Shown: positions 5,315 through 12,982 of the stretch, piece by piece
Layout: every line of letters starts with the position of its first letter
Numbering within the stretch: position 1 is the first letter of the stretch
NCBI GenBank assembly: GCA_023145125.1
Contig: JAGLEK010000564.1
Span: 1-13,618, forward strand
Reading direction: 5' to 3'
DNA length: 13,618 nt
Origin: Bacteroidales bacterium
GTDB lineage: Bacteria > Bacteroidota > Bacteroidia > Bacteroidales > B18-G4
Made by a program: the position numbers and the translations under genes
Notes under the pieces: model-generated
The model's database searches: none
Told to the model about the DNA's origin: nothing
The model's input: the letters and a program-made list of their open reading frames with translations, nothing else

Positions 5315-8017
5315 ATGAGAAAATTTACACTTTCTGTGCTGATACTATTGGTATCAGTTTTTTTTATGGGGCAAACTGCCCTGGGACAAGCAATGCACTC
5401 CAAAACACTGGACATTGTTAAGACAGCCATTCCGGTTGTCGATGTTGCCAAAGCTACGAATGATTTCGACTTTGCCGATATGTACTCTATTGACTTTGAG
5501 GACGAGGTTGACTGGACATTCGATTTCACACCATGGATAGCTGTTGATGCCGATGGGCTCACTACTTATACCATGACAGGTATTACCTGGCCACATGGAG
5601 GGGAACCACAAGCCTTTATCGTATTCAATACGGCTACAACAGATCCTCCTACACTTGACGACCCTGAGCTCCAACCATATGAAGGAGACAAATTCGGAGC
5701 CTGTTTAGCAGCTGTTCCTGATGGTGCATTAGGCAATGATGACTGGTTCATCTCCGATATGGTTTCGTTGGGTGCCGACGGTAAAGGAGCATCATTCAAT
5801 TTCTGGGCTAAAACCTATACAGACCAGTATGGTCTTGAAAGGTTCAATGTTGGAGTTTCTACTACAGGTACTGCTCCTGCAGACTTTACCATTATCTCAG
5901 GTGCCACTTACATTGAAGCTCCTATGGCTTGGACTGAATACAACTATGACCTTTCGGCTTATGCCGGTATGGATGTCTATGTTGCCATTCAATGTGTAAG
6001 CTATGATGCTTTTATCTTTATGATCGACAACCTGGTCATTGATCCGGGTGCTGCCGGTGGCGACTGTGAAAATTTCGATGCTTTAACAACTGGTCTTGGT
6101 GTTGCCGACCAGTTAGGCGGACTCTGGACTACATGGAGTGGAGGTCCCGCTGATGATGCAATGGTTACAGATGTACAATCTAACAGCCCTGACAATTCAT
6201 TTGTAGTTGATGCCGGTGCTATCGACCTTATACGTCAATTTGGCCCCGATCCCATTTCAGCTGGCATGTGGATGTATTCTCACTATATATATGTTCCAAC
6301 AGGATTTTCAGGTTACTTCAATGTTCAGACTGACCCCACTCCGGGTATAGGCTGGAACCTGGAAGTGTTCTTTGATGATGATGGAACAGGTTATTTTGCA
6401 GGCCAGAGTACAGAAACCTATGTTTACGACATGGATACATGGTTCATGGTTGAAATTATGTATGACCTTGATCAAGGAATTGGCCGGGTATACTTTGATG
6501 GTGCATTAATCGTTGAATTTGTAAATGCAATGACCATTGGCGGTATCGATTATTTCGGAGCTGATACCGGAGGTGATCCCGGAGCTTATTACGATGATGT
6601 ATGCTTTGCTGAAGTTATTCCTCCCGGCAACTGTGACGATTTCGATGCTTTAACAGCCGGTCTTGGTGTTGCCGATCAGTTAAGCGGACGCTGGACTACA
6701 TGGAGTGGAGGTCCCGCAGATGATGCAATGGTTACAGATGCACAATCTCACAGCCCTGACAATTCATTTGTAGTTGATGCCGGTGCTATCGACCTTATAC
6801 GCACATTTGGCGACGATCCCATTTCAGCTGGTATGTGGATGTATTCTCACTATATGTATGTTCCAACAGGATTTTCAGGTTACTTCAATGTTCAGACTGA
6901 CCCCACTCCGGGTATAGGCTGGAACCTGGATCTGTATTTCGATGACGATGGAACCGGTCATTTTGATGGCCAGAGTACAGAAGTCTTTGATTACACACCC
7001 GATACATGGTTCATGGTTGAGATTATTTATGACTTTGACGCAGGAACGGGCCAGGTATTGTTTGATGGTGTAATAATCCTGGACTTTGTAAATACCCTGA
7101 CTATTGGTGGTATTGATTATTACGGAGCTGACACTGGAGGTGATCCCGGCGCCTATTACGATGATGTGTGCTTCATGGAATATATTCCTCCACCTGACTG
7201 TGATAATTTCGATGCTTTAACAGTTGGTCTTGGTGTTGCCGATCAGTTAGGCGGACTCTGGACCACATGGAGTGGAGGTCCCGCAGATGATGCAATGGTT
7301 TCGGATGTGCAATCTTACAGCCCTGACAATTCCTTTGTAGTTGATGCCGGTGCCATTGACCTTATTCGTCAATTTGGTGCCGCCCCCATATCAGCCGGTC
7401 AATGGTTGTACTCTCACTATATGTATGTTCCAACAGGATTTTCAGGTTACTTCAATGTTCAGACTGACCCCACTCCGGGTATTGCCTGGAACCTTGATCT
7501 GTATTTCGATGACGATGGAACCGGCCATTTTGATGGCCAGAGTACAGAAGTCTTTGATTACACACCCGATACATGGTTCATGGTTGAGATCAATTATGAC
7601 CTCGACGCAGGATTGGCCCAGGTATTGTTTGATGGTGTAGTAATCCTGGAATTTGTAAATACTTTGACAATTGGTGGTATTGATTATTACGGAGCTGATA
7701 GTGGAGGTGATCCCGGTGCTTATTACGATGATGTTTGTTTCGGTATTGGTTGGGAAATCGTAGGTATTGATGAAGGATTCTTCATGCCAAATACGATATC
7801 AGTTTATCCAAATCCGGCCTCAAGCAGGATCACAATAGAGTCAGAAAGTATTATTGATGAAGTCATGATATACAACAATATGGGTCAGTTAGTATATTCA
7901 GGCCAATTCGATAATAACCAGATAATGGTGAATACTTCAACCTTCATCACAGGCATGTACATTGTACAGGTCAGAAGCGGTGAAGCTGTTGAAATCCGTA
8001 AACTTATAATTGAATAA
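5315..8017 (+). CDS. Secreted multi-domain protein: cleaved-adhesin/choice-of-anchor-like domain, three tandem 189-aa repeats, T9SS sorting domain
   Basis: This 900-residue exported protein has a clear signal peptide (MRKFTLSVLILLVSVFFMGQ, cleavage near ALGQ). Residues about 57-245 (FEDEVDWT to FMIDNLVID, with NDDWFISD in the middle) resemble the cleaved adhesin / choice-of-anchor J jelly-roll fold. Three repeats follow, starting at Cys251, Cys440 and Cys629. Each runs from CxxFDAL to YYDDVC, and all carry YVPTGFSGYFNVQTDP. They look like concanavalin-type beta-sandwiches, but I do not recognise a named family. Residues about 823-900 are a type A T9SS tail (SVYPNPASS, EIRKLIIE). The chain is very acidic, and each repeat carries DDDGTG, which could bind calcium. 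It has a consensus promoter upstream and a strong terminator downstream, so it is probably monocistronic. An adhesin or matrix role is inference. Confidence 0.88.
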   Translation: MRKFTLSVLILLVSVFFMGQTALGQAMHSKTLDIVKTAIPVVDVAKATNDFDFADMYSIDFEDEVDWTFDFTPWIAVDADGLTTYTMTGITWPHGGEPQAFIVFNTATTDPPTLDDPELQPYEGDKFGACLAAVPDGALGNDDWFISDMVSLGADGKGASFNFWAKTYTDQYGLERFNVGVSTTGTAPADFTIISGATYIEAPMAWTEYNYDLSAYAGMDVYVAIQCVSYDAFIFMIDNLVIDPGAAGGDCENFDALTTGLGVADQLGGLWTTWSGGPADDAMVTDVQSNSPDNSFVVDAGAIDLIRQFGPDPISAGMWMYSHYIYVPTGFSGYFNVQTDPTPGIGWNLEVFFDDDGTGYFAGQSTETYVYDMDTWFMVEIMYDLDQGIGRVYFDGALIVEFVNAMTIGGIDYFGADTGGDPGAYYDDVCFAEVIPPGNCDDFDALTAGLGVADQLSGRWTTWSGGPADDAMVTDAQSHSPDNSFVVDAGAIDLIRTFGDDPISAGMWMYSHYMYVPTGFSGYFNVQTDPTPGIGWNLDLYFDDDGTGHFDGQSTEVFDYTPDTWFMVEIIYDFDAGTGQVLFDGVIILDFVNTLTIGGIDYYGADTGGDPGAYYDDVCFMEYIPPPDCDNFDALTVGLGVADQLGGLWTTWSGGPADDAMVSDVQSYSPDNSFVVDAGAIDLIRQFGAAPISAGQWLYSHYMYVPTGFSGYFNVQTDPTPGIAWNLDLYFDDDGTGHFDGQSTEVFDYTPDTWFMVEINYDLDAGLAQVLFDGVVILEFVNTLTIGGIDYYGADSGGDPGAYYDDVCFGIGWEIVGIDEGFFMPNTISVYPNPASSRITIESESIIDEVMIYNNMGQLVYSGQFDNNQIMVNTSTFITGMYIVQVRSGEAVEIRKLIIE
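6065..7744 (+). repeat. Three tandem 567-bp coding repeats
   Basis: Units begin at 6065, 6632 and 7199, so the period is exactly 567 bp (189 codons); the third ends near 7744. A 59-bp stretch is identical in all three (6290-6348, 6857-6915, 7424-7482), including every synonymous site. By hand count, the first halves differ at about 9-13 residues in any pair. In the second halves, units 2 and 3 differ at only about 7 residues, while units 1 and 2 differ at about 25. The pattern implies recent duplication or gene conversion between units. Confidence 0.92.
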
Positions 8018-8037
8018 GTTTAAGGGGTAGGATTATC

Positions 8038-8065
8038 AAAAAAGGGGCTTCGGCCCCTTTTTTTT
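8038..8065 (+). terminator. Strong Rho-independent terminator
   Basis: AAAAAAGGGGC (8038-8048) pairs perfectly with GCCCCTTTTTT (8053-8063) around a TTCG tetraloop, followed by a T-tract to 8065. It begins 20 nt after the stop of the 900-residue protein. The A-run on the left arm would also let it act for minus-strand transcription. Confidence 0.93.
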
Positions 8066-8203
8066 ATGGCATGATTCATGCGTAAATATGCAATAAAAGA
8101 TAATAGGCGTTGTTAATAGGTATAGCAGATGGATATAAAGCCTTAATAAAGCTTAGTCTGTCTAAAAAGAATACACTTATAAATAGCCCGCAAAATAATA
8201 TTG

Positions 8204-8211
8204 TATATTTG
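8204..8211 (+). promoter_or_regulatory. Bacteroidota -7 promoter element of the beta-barrel gene
   Basis: TATATTTG matches TAnnTTTG exactly, 22 nt before the ATG at 8234. The -33 region is AT-rich without a good TTTG. It decides the start of the next gene: an in-frame TTG at 8201 would lie upstream of the transcript start and cannot be used. Confidence 0.65.
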
Positions 8212-8233
8212 CTTCCATAAAATAACCGTCTCT

Positions 8234-8926
8234 ATGAAAAGGATCTTGTTATCAGTTGTTGGCATCTTTATTATCGGGTCTGTTTTTTCCCAGATAGTGA
8301 ACGAATCAACAATCAGGAAGTTTAACATCGGTGTCGGTATGTCAACAGATATCTGGCAAGGGCTGCCTCCTGACATGAAGGCACGTACCATCAACCAGGG
8401 TGCACAGGTATTTGGGATGTATAATTACAGGGTCAAAGAAAGTTCGATCTATCTTGCAGGAGGGATAGGCATTGGCATGCATAATATGTATTCCGATAAC
8501 TATATCGCTGATGTCAGGGCTGATTCTATTTCATTTCTGAAGATCCCCGGCGACGTCGACTATAAGAAAAGCAAACTGGCACTGACATATATTGATGTGC
8601 CCCTGGAGTTCAGGATCAAGACAGATAAGCATTTTCGCATTGCCTTTGGTTTTAAATTCGGATTTCTGATCGATGCGCACACTAAGTATAAAGGCAACCG
8701 TTTTACTATTGCCGACGATGGAACTACTGAAACTGATCGTGTGAATGTAAAAGTTAAGTCGAAAGACGTAAAGCAGGTAGAAACCTGGCGTTACGGACCA
8801 ACTTTCCGTATCGGGTATAAGTGGTTTAACCTTACAGTATATTACCAGCTCTCAAAGGTGTTTAAAGTAGATAAAGGACCACAGCTTTACCCTATCTCTA
8901 TCGGGCTGGCGGTTATTCCGTTCTAA
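8234..8926 (+). CDS. Outer-membrane beta-barrel protein (PorT-like family)
   Basis: This 230-residue protein starts with a signal peptide (MKRILLSVVGIFIIGSVFS, cleavage near SQ). It continues with alternating amphipathic strands, for example FNIGVGM, IYLAGGIGIGM, ALTYIDVPLEFRI, FRIAFGFKFGFL, YGPTFRIGYK and FNLTVYYQL. It ends in IGLAVIPF with a terminal phenylalanine, the usual C-terminal signal for barrel insertion. LTYIDVPLEFR is characteristic of the Bacteroidota OMP_b-brl_2/PorT-like family of small eight-stranded barrels. The function is unknown; it need not be PorT itself. The ATG at 8234 is chosen because of the signal peptide and the promoter at 8204. It is convergent with the PAP2-like gene. 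Confidence 0.8.
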   Translation: MKRILLSVVGIFIIGSVFSQIVNESTIRKFNIGVGMSTDIWQGLPPDMKARTINQGAQVFGMYNYRVKESSIYLAGGIGIGMHNMYSDNYIADVRADSISFLKIPGDVDYKKSKLALTYIDVPLEFRIKTDKHFRIAFGFKFGFLIDAHTKYKGNRFTIADDGTTETDRVNVKVKSKDVKQVETWRYGPTFRIGYKWFNLTVYYQLSKVFKVDKGPQLYPISIGLAVIPF

Positions 8927-8937
8927 ATCAATTTTAC

Positions 8938-9103
8938 CTAGTGTCAAGTCAAGCGCATTTTAGCCACACCAAGCCTTGCTCTTTTTGCTGCTGACTTCTT
9001 TAAAAAATCATTGCGTAGCTACGGCTATGCTCAAATTTTTTGCATCGTCAGCAACAAAAATTTCTACGACTTATGCGACACAATACACTTGACTTAACTC
9101 TAG
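8938..9103. mobile_element. MITE-like imperfect palindrome between convergent genes
   Basis: The whole 166-bp segment folds back on itself. CTAG lies at both ends (8938-8941, 9100-9103), and AAGTCAAG (8946-8953) pairs with CTTGACTT (9088-9095) at the same 8-nt offset. TTTTTGCTGCTGAC (8982-8995) pairs with GTCAGCAACAAAAA (9047-9060) with one mismatch. AAAAAAT (9002-9008) pairs with ATTTTTT (9035-9041), and GCGTAGC (9013-9019) with GCTATGC (9024-9030) around TACG. The ends read TA-G..., compatible with a TA target duplication as made by IS630/Tc1-type transposases. No protein is encoded. The right end coincides with the stop codon of the PAP2-like gene. It could instead be a purely structural bidirectional terminator. 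Confidence 0.55.
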
Positions 9104-9711
9104 TAATAGAGGATCAGCAGGAAGGTTCCAAAAAAACCAAGGATATACCCTGTATATATCTGTGCCTGTGTATGAGTTCCTGCACGCAATCGTGCAAAAC
9201 CAACAATTCCACTTATCAGTATTGTTATAACAATCAGCCACATAATATCGATAAGTAACACTGTTTGCAGGCCGATTAGTATGCCCAAAACCCCACCCAT
9301 CGAAACAGTATGTGCACTTATTTTCCAGAAGATATTGATCAACAAAGTTAACACCGCAAGGATACTTGCACCAAGCAGACAATAATAATATACCGGTGAG
9401 ATGTTGATCTGCCAGATCATATAACAGGACACTAAGAAAAAGATAGAAGTGGCGATATATGGGTAGAGACGCTCTTCCCTGCTGTCTAATAGCAGGCTTT
9501 TGACAAGTTTAAGGCGGTACATCCCATACAGAATGATCAGTGGAAATATTGCTGATGTTATGAGTACCAGGATAATGATCTTCCATTTGGCTTCATCCGG
9601 TATCATGAGCGCGAAGAACACATTCAGGTTGATCAGCACAGCAATAAGATATGTTGGTATCAGCAGGGGGTGAAAAATAACAGATATAACCTTTGCTAAA
9701 CGCTCTTCCAT
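9100..9711 (-). CDS. PAP2-superfamily-like integral membrane protein
   Basis: This 203-residue, very hydrophobic protein has about six membrane segments (roughly 8-30, 45-66, 84-100, 106-127, 137-165, 186-201). Its layout fits the type 2 phosphatidic acid phosphatase superfamily, but the motifs deviate. KSLLLDSREERLYP (71-84) stands for motif 1. SAHT (132-135) replaces PSGH, keeping His134. ARLRAGTHTQAQ (173-184) keeps Arg174 and His180 at the R-x5-H spacing, but the usual aspartate after the histidine is Gln184. A lipid phosphate or isoprenoid pyrophosphate substrate is possible; activity is unproven. It lies 49 bp after rpoN on the same strand but has a -7 element of its own. Its TAG stop sits exactly at the edge of the palindromic element. 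Confidence 0.65.
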   Translation of the reverse strand: MEERLAKVISVIFHPLLIPTYLIAVLINLNVFFALMIPDEAKWKIIILVLITSAIFPLIILYGMYRLKLVKSLLLDSREERLYPYIATSIFFLVSCYMIWQINISPVYYYCLLGASILAVLTLLINIFWKISAHTVSMGGVLGILIGLQTVLLIDIMWLIVITILISGIVGFARLRAGTHTQAQIYTGYILGFFGTFLLILYY

Positions 9712-9728
9712 TTTCTTTTAATAAGCCA

Positions 9729-9736
9729 CAAATGTA
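9729..9736 (-). promoter_or_regulatory. -7 promoter element before the PAP2-like gene
   Basis: The minus strand reads TACATTTG, an exact TAnnTTTG, in the 49-bp gap after rpoN and 17 nt before the ATG at 9711. No -33 TTTG is seen, and the leader would be only about 10 nt. It suggests that the membrane protein can be expressed apart from rpoN. Confidence 0.5.
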
Positions 9737-9760
9737 GTTTTATTTGGTGAGATGAAGTGC

Positions 9761-11233
9761 TCAGAGTTCCTTGCGCAGCCTGGCCACCGGAATGTTAAGT
9801 TGCTCCCTGTATTTCGCCACTGTGCGCCGTGCGATATTGTATCCTTTCTTCATCAGGATATTGGTGAGCTGCTCGTCCGTATAGGGCTTGCCCTTATTTT
9901 CGCCATCTACACATTCGCTGAGTATCTTCTTGATCTCCCTGGTCGATACTTCTTCCCCTGACTCGGTCTGCATTGACTCCGAGAAAAAGCTTTTAAGCAG
10001 GAAAGTTCCAAACGGCGTTTGAACATATTTGCTATTTGCAACCCTTGATATAGTAGATATGTCGAGGTTTACAATGTCAGCAATATCCTTGAGGATCATA
10101 GGCCTCAGCTTTGTCTCGTCTCCGCTAAAAAAGTACTTATGTTGAAATTCCATGATAGCATTCATGGTAACAAAGAGTGTATTTTGCCGCTGACGGATGG
10201 CTTCCATAAACCATTTCGCTGAATCAATCTTTTGCTTCACAAACATGAAGGCTTCCTTTTTCTGCTTGTCCTTCCTGTTCTCGGCATAAGCTTCCAGCAT
10301 ATTTGTATAAGCACGGCTAAGCCTTAGTTCGGGAGCATTTCGGGAGTTCAATGTCAATTCCAGTTCACCATTGGTATTGTGAATGATAAAGTCGGGAATG
10401 ACATATTGATTGGTCTTGGTGGTTTCGCTGAGGGAATTGCCGGGTTTTGGGTTAAGCTTGAGAATCTCGTTCAGAGCTTCCTTCAGCTCTTCCTCGCCAA
10501 CCCTTGCCTTTTTCATGATCTTCTCATAATGCTTCTTGACAAATTCATTGAAATAGTTTTCAAGGATAAAAACAGCACGGTCAATGGCCGGGTTATTTTC
10601 AACTTGCTTACGTCTCAACTGAAGGAGAAGGCATTCTTGCAAGCTACGGGCCCCAATACCGGCCGGATCGAATTCCTGCACTATCTGCAAGACTTCCATG
10701 ATCTCATCATCTGCCACCTGTATATTTTGTGCAAAGGCCAGGTCATCGACCATGGCGCTGATATCCCGCTGAAGGTATCCTGAATCATCGAGGTTACCAA
10801 TGATCGTTTCAGCAATAGCATTTTGCTTTTCAGTAAGGATCCTGAGCCCTAACTGTGAGAGGAGCATATCCTGAAAGCTCAGGCCGGCGGCATATGGGAT
10901 CTCTTTTCTTTCATCATCCACCCCCTGGTTATTCGTGCTGGTTTTATAGGATGGGATGTCATCGTCATCAATGTAATCATTCAGGTCAAACTCATCGTCC
11001 TTGCTGTCATAATCATCTTCTGCACTGTCATCACTGGACTCATCGCTGCCGTCGACGATCTCACCCTGATCCTCATCGGTGTTGTCGGATTCCTCCAGTG
11101 CCGGGTTCTCTTCAATTTCCTGTTTGATCCTCTGCTCCAAGGCCATCGAAGGGATCTGAAGCAACTTCATCAGCAGGATCTGCTGTGGTGACAGCTTTTG
11201 TAGAAGCTTTTGCTGAAGTCGTTGATTGAGCAT
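9761..11233 (-). CDS. rpoN: RNA polymerase sigma-54 factor RpoN
   Basis: This is the 490-residue alternative sigma factor that directs RNA polymerase to -24/-12 promoters and needs an AAA+ activator. Region I is the Q/L-rich N-terminus (residues 1-48, with LSPQQILLMKLLQIPSMALEQRI). A strongly acidic linker follows (48-93, long Asp/Glu/Ser runs). The core-binding region covers about 115-305 (SGYLQRDI, EFDPAGIGARSLQECL, NPKPG). A helix-turn-helix segment lies near 380-400 (LKDIADIVNLDISTISRVAN). The RpoN box ARRTVAKYRE is at 468-477. It is complete, with a clear ATG at 11233. It follows asnS on the same strand with a 97-bp gap holding a perfect inverted repeat. No enhancer-binding activator is encoded in the window. 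Confidence 0.97.
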   Translation of the reverse strand: MLNQRLQQKLLQKLSPQQILLMKLLQIPSMALEQRIKQEIEENPALEESDNTDEDQGEIVDGSDESSDDSAEDDYDSKDDEFDLNDYIDDDDIPSYKTSTNNQGVDDERKEIPYAAGLSFQDMLLSQLGLRILTEKQNAIAETIIGNLDDSGYLQRDISAMVDDLAFAQNIQVADDEIMEVLQIVQEFDPAGIGARSLQECLLLQLRRKQVENNPAIDRAVFILENYFNEFVKKHYEKIMKKARVGEEELKEALNEILKLNPKPGNSLSETTKTNQYVIPDFIIHNTNGELELTLNSRNAPELRLSRAYTNMLEAYAENRKDKQKKEAFMFVKQKIDSAKWFMEAIRQRQNTLFVTMNAIMEFQHKYFFSGDETKLRPMILKDIADIVNLDISTISRVANSKYVQTPFGTFLLKSFFSESMQTESGEEVSTREIKKILSECVDGENKGKPYTDEQLTNILMKKGYNIARRTVAKYREQLNIPVARLRKEL

Positions 11234-11253
11234 AATTCAGATTCTGTTCTTCA

Positions 11254-11269
11254 ATGATGTTTACATCAT
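11254..11269. promoter_or_regulatory. Perfect inverted repeat upstream of rpoN
   Basis: ATGATGT-TT-ACATCAT has 7-bp perfect arms and ends 20 bp before the rpoN start codon. A second small repeat, GGTAT-TT-ATACC (11312-11323), lies between it and the asnS stop. Either could be an operator or a weak RNA hairpin in the asnS-rpoN junction. TACCTTTA on the minus strand, overlapping the second repeat, is a one-mismatch -7 element. The assignments are inference from symmetry and position only. Confidence 0.35.
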
Positions 11270-11330
11270 CTAAAAATAGTAAAATAGAAATAAAAAACCA
11301 ATATAAATAAAGGTATTTATACCTGATTTA

Positions 11331-12773
11331 TCAAAATTCAGCATTTTGAGGCGTTCGCGGGAAGGGTATCACATCCCGTATGTTTCCCATTCCGGTAACA
11401 AAAAGCATCAGGCGTTCGAAACCAAGGCCAAAACCACTATGAGGCACCGTACCAAATTGCCTGGTTTCTATGAACCACCACATACTTTCTTTTGGGATCT
11501 TCATTTCCTCTATGCGCATGAGCAATTTGTCATACTCTTCTTCACGTTGTGATCCGCCAATGATCTCACCAATCTGGGGAAACAGCACATCCATTGCACG
11601 AACTGTTTTACCATCATCATTTTGCTTCATGTAAAAGGCCTTGATATCTTTAGGGTAATCCGTAATGATCACGGGTTTCTTGTAATGCTTCTCCACAAGG
11701 TAGCGTTCATGCTCCGATTGGAGATCTGCACCCCAGCCTTCAATGGGAAAACTGAATTTTTTCTTTTTATTATAATTGGAGTTTCTAAGTACATCTATGG
11801 CTTCGGTATAAGATATTCTTTCAAATTTTTCTGCTAATACAAATTCAAGCCTTTCTATGAGGTTCATTGGTGAGCGGTCCTGCTCTTTTTTATGCTTTTC
11901 CTCCTCTTTCAGGCGATTATTGAGGAATTCAAGGTCTTCCATGCAGTTCTCCAGGACATACTCCACAAGATATTTCAGCATATCCTCCGCCAGGTCCATA
12001 TTATCATTGATATCGGCAAAGGCAACTTCCGGTTCAATCATCCAGAATTCAGCGAGATGCCTTGAGGTATTTGAATTTTCGGCACGGAAGGTAGGCCCGA
12101 AGGTATAAACCTTTGACATGGCCAGGGCAGCCAGTTCAGCTTCAAGCTGTCCGGAAACAGTCAGGTTGGTTTCTTTACCAAAAAAATCCTGAGTATAATC
12201 TACATTGCCCTGCTCATCCAGTGGCGGGGACTTCGGGTCCAGTACACTCACCCTGAACATCTCTCCTGCCCCTTCAGCGTCGGAACCGGTAATGATCGGC
12301 GTATGAATATTATAAAATCCCCTGTCGTTGAAAAATTTGTGAACCCCGAAGATCATTGCATGGCGGACACGTGTTATGGCACTAAAGGTGGCAGTGCGAA
12401 ACCGCAGGTGTGCTTTTTCCCTGAGGAACTCCAGGCTGTGACGCTTGGGCTGCAGGGGGTAAACATCCGGGTCGGCAACGCCCAAAACCTCAATGCTTTC
12501 CGCCTGTAATTCATTAGCCTGGCCGCTACCGCCTGATTCAACGAGCATTCCGTCGACTGAAACAGATGCACCTGTATTGATCTTTGAAAGAACATCTTCA
12601 CCAATCGCTGCAACATCGGCAACCACCTGAAGATTCCGGATAGTTGAGCCATCGTTAAGGGCAATGAAAGCCACATTTTTACTTTGCCTCTTGGTTCGGA
12701 CCCAACCTTTAGCATTTACCTTAACATTTACTTTTTCCGTACCTACAAGGTCAACAATATCTGTTCGTTTCAA
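11331..12773 (-). CDS. asnS: Asparaginyl-tRNA synthetase
   Basis: This class II enzyme charges tRNA-Asn with asparagine in the cytoplasm. Of its 480 residues, about 17-98 form the OB-fold anticodon-binding domain (GWVRTKRQSKNVAFIALNDG). Motif 1 surrounds FFNDRGFYNIHTP (147-159). Motif 2 is TFRAENSNTSRHLAEFWMIE (228-247). Motif 3 is GFGLGFERL (447-455), and the end IRDVIPFPRTPQNAEF is typical of AsnRS rather than AspRS. It starts with TTG: an in-frame TGA lies two codons upstream and the next ATG is residue 76, inside the OB fold. The MKRTDIVDL N-terminus matches the family. A -7 element lies 31 nt upstream. It is first in a likely asnS-rpoN-PAP2-like cluster. Confidence 0.97.
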   Translation of the reverse strand: MKRTDIVDLVGTEKVNVKVNAKGWVRTKRQSKNVAFIALNDGSTIRNLQVVADVAAIGEDVLSKINTGASVSVDGMLVESGGSGQANELQAESIEVLGVADPDVYPLQPKRHSLEFLREKAHLRFRTATFSAITRVRHAMIFGVHKFFNDRGFYNIHTPIITGSDAEGAGEMFRVSVLDPKSPPLDEQGNVDYTQDFFGKETNLTVSGQLEAELAALAMSKVYTFGPTFRAENSNTSRHLAEFWMIEPEVAFADINDNMDLAEDMLKYLVEYVLENCMEDLEFLNNRLKEEEKHKKEQDRSPMNLIERLEFVLAEKFERISYTEAIDVLRNSNYNKKKKFSFPIEGWGADLQSEHERYLVEKHYKKPVIITDYPKDIKAFYMKQNDDGKTVRAMDVLFPQIGEIIGGSQREEEYDKLLMRIEEMKIPKESMWWFIETRQFGTVPHSGFGLGFERLMLFVTGMGNIRDVIPFPRTPQNAEF

Positions 12774-12804
12774 CTTTCAGTCGTTTAAGTTATTATTATA
12801 ATCG

Positions 12805-12812
12805 CAAAATTA
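12805..12812 (-). promoter_or_regulatory. -7 promoter element of asnS
   Basis: The minus strand reads TAATTTTG, an exact TAnnTTTG, 31 nt before the TTG start at 12773. The -33 position is not a clear TTTG. The element touches the palindrome at 12812-12825. Confidence 0.55.
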
Positions 12813-12825
12813 ATCAAATTTGATT
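12812..12825. promoter_or_regulatory. Perfect 14-bp palindrome in the asnS/DAHP synthase divergent region
   Basis: AATCAAATTTGATT is its own reverse complement. It sits immediately upstream of the asnS -7 element, inside the expected -33/-7 spacer, where a bound dimeric protein would block or modulate that promoter. The rest of the 230-bp divergent region (12774-13003) holds only the two promoters. Random AT-rich symmetry is a real alternative. Confidence 0.35.
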
Positions 12826-12974
12826 CATTTACCGTTACGGATAAATTTTTCAGCTGAATGCAAAAAAATGGCCAGAGCACAAGACTTTGACCGTCTAAGG
12901 GCGACCGGCAAGCGCTTAGCGGAAATTGGGGCCTTCAAACTTCAAATTCTTCTGGCTCCTCAAGCTAAAAATGT

Positions 12975-12982
12975 TACTTTTG
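12975..12982 (+). promoter_or_regulatory. -7 promoter element of the DAHP synthase gene
   Basis: TACTTTTG matches TAnnTTTG exactly and lies 21 nt before the ATG at 13004. A TTCTGG around 12949-12954 is the nearest thing to a -33 box. The transcript would start near 12989 with a short leader and no room for an attenuator. Confidence 0.55.

Noticed and set aside
6065..7744. Direct repeats considered as a CRISPR array or transposon repeats
   Set aside because: They are 567-bp in-frame coding repeats inside one ORF, not short repeats with spacers.
8201..8233. Upstream TTG start for the beta-barrel protein
   Set aside because: The TTG lies before and overlaps the TATATTTG promoter element, so it would not be transcribed; ATG 8234 begins a normal signal peptide.
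10379..11127. Plus-strand open frames opposite rpoN
   Set aside because: They lie antisense to a fully conserved rpoN; the His/Cys-rich one mirrors the acidic Asp/Glu codons of the sigma-54 linker.
12850..12960. GC-richer patch that might be a tRNA or small RNA
   Set aside because: No T-arm GTTCRANNC, no cloverleaf pairing and no terminator; only an 8-bp AAGCGCTT palindrome is seen.
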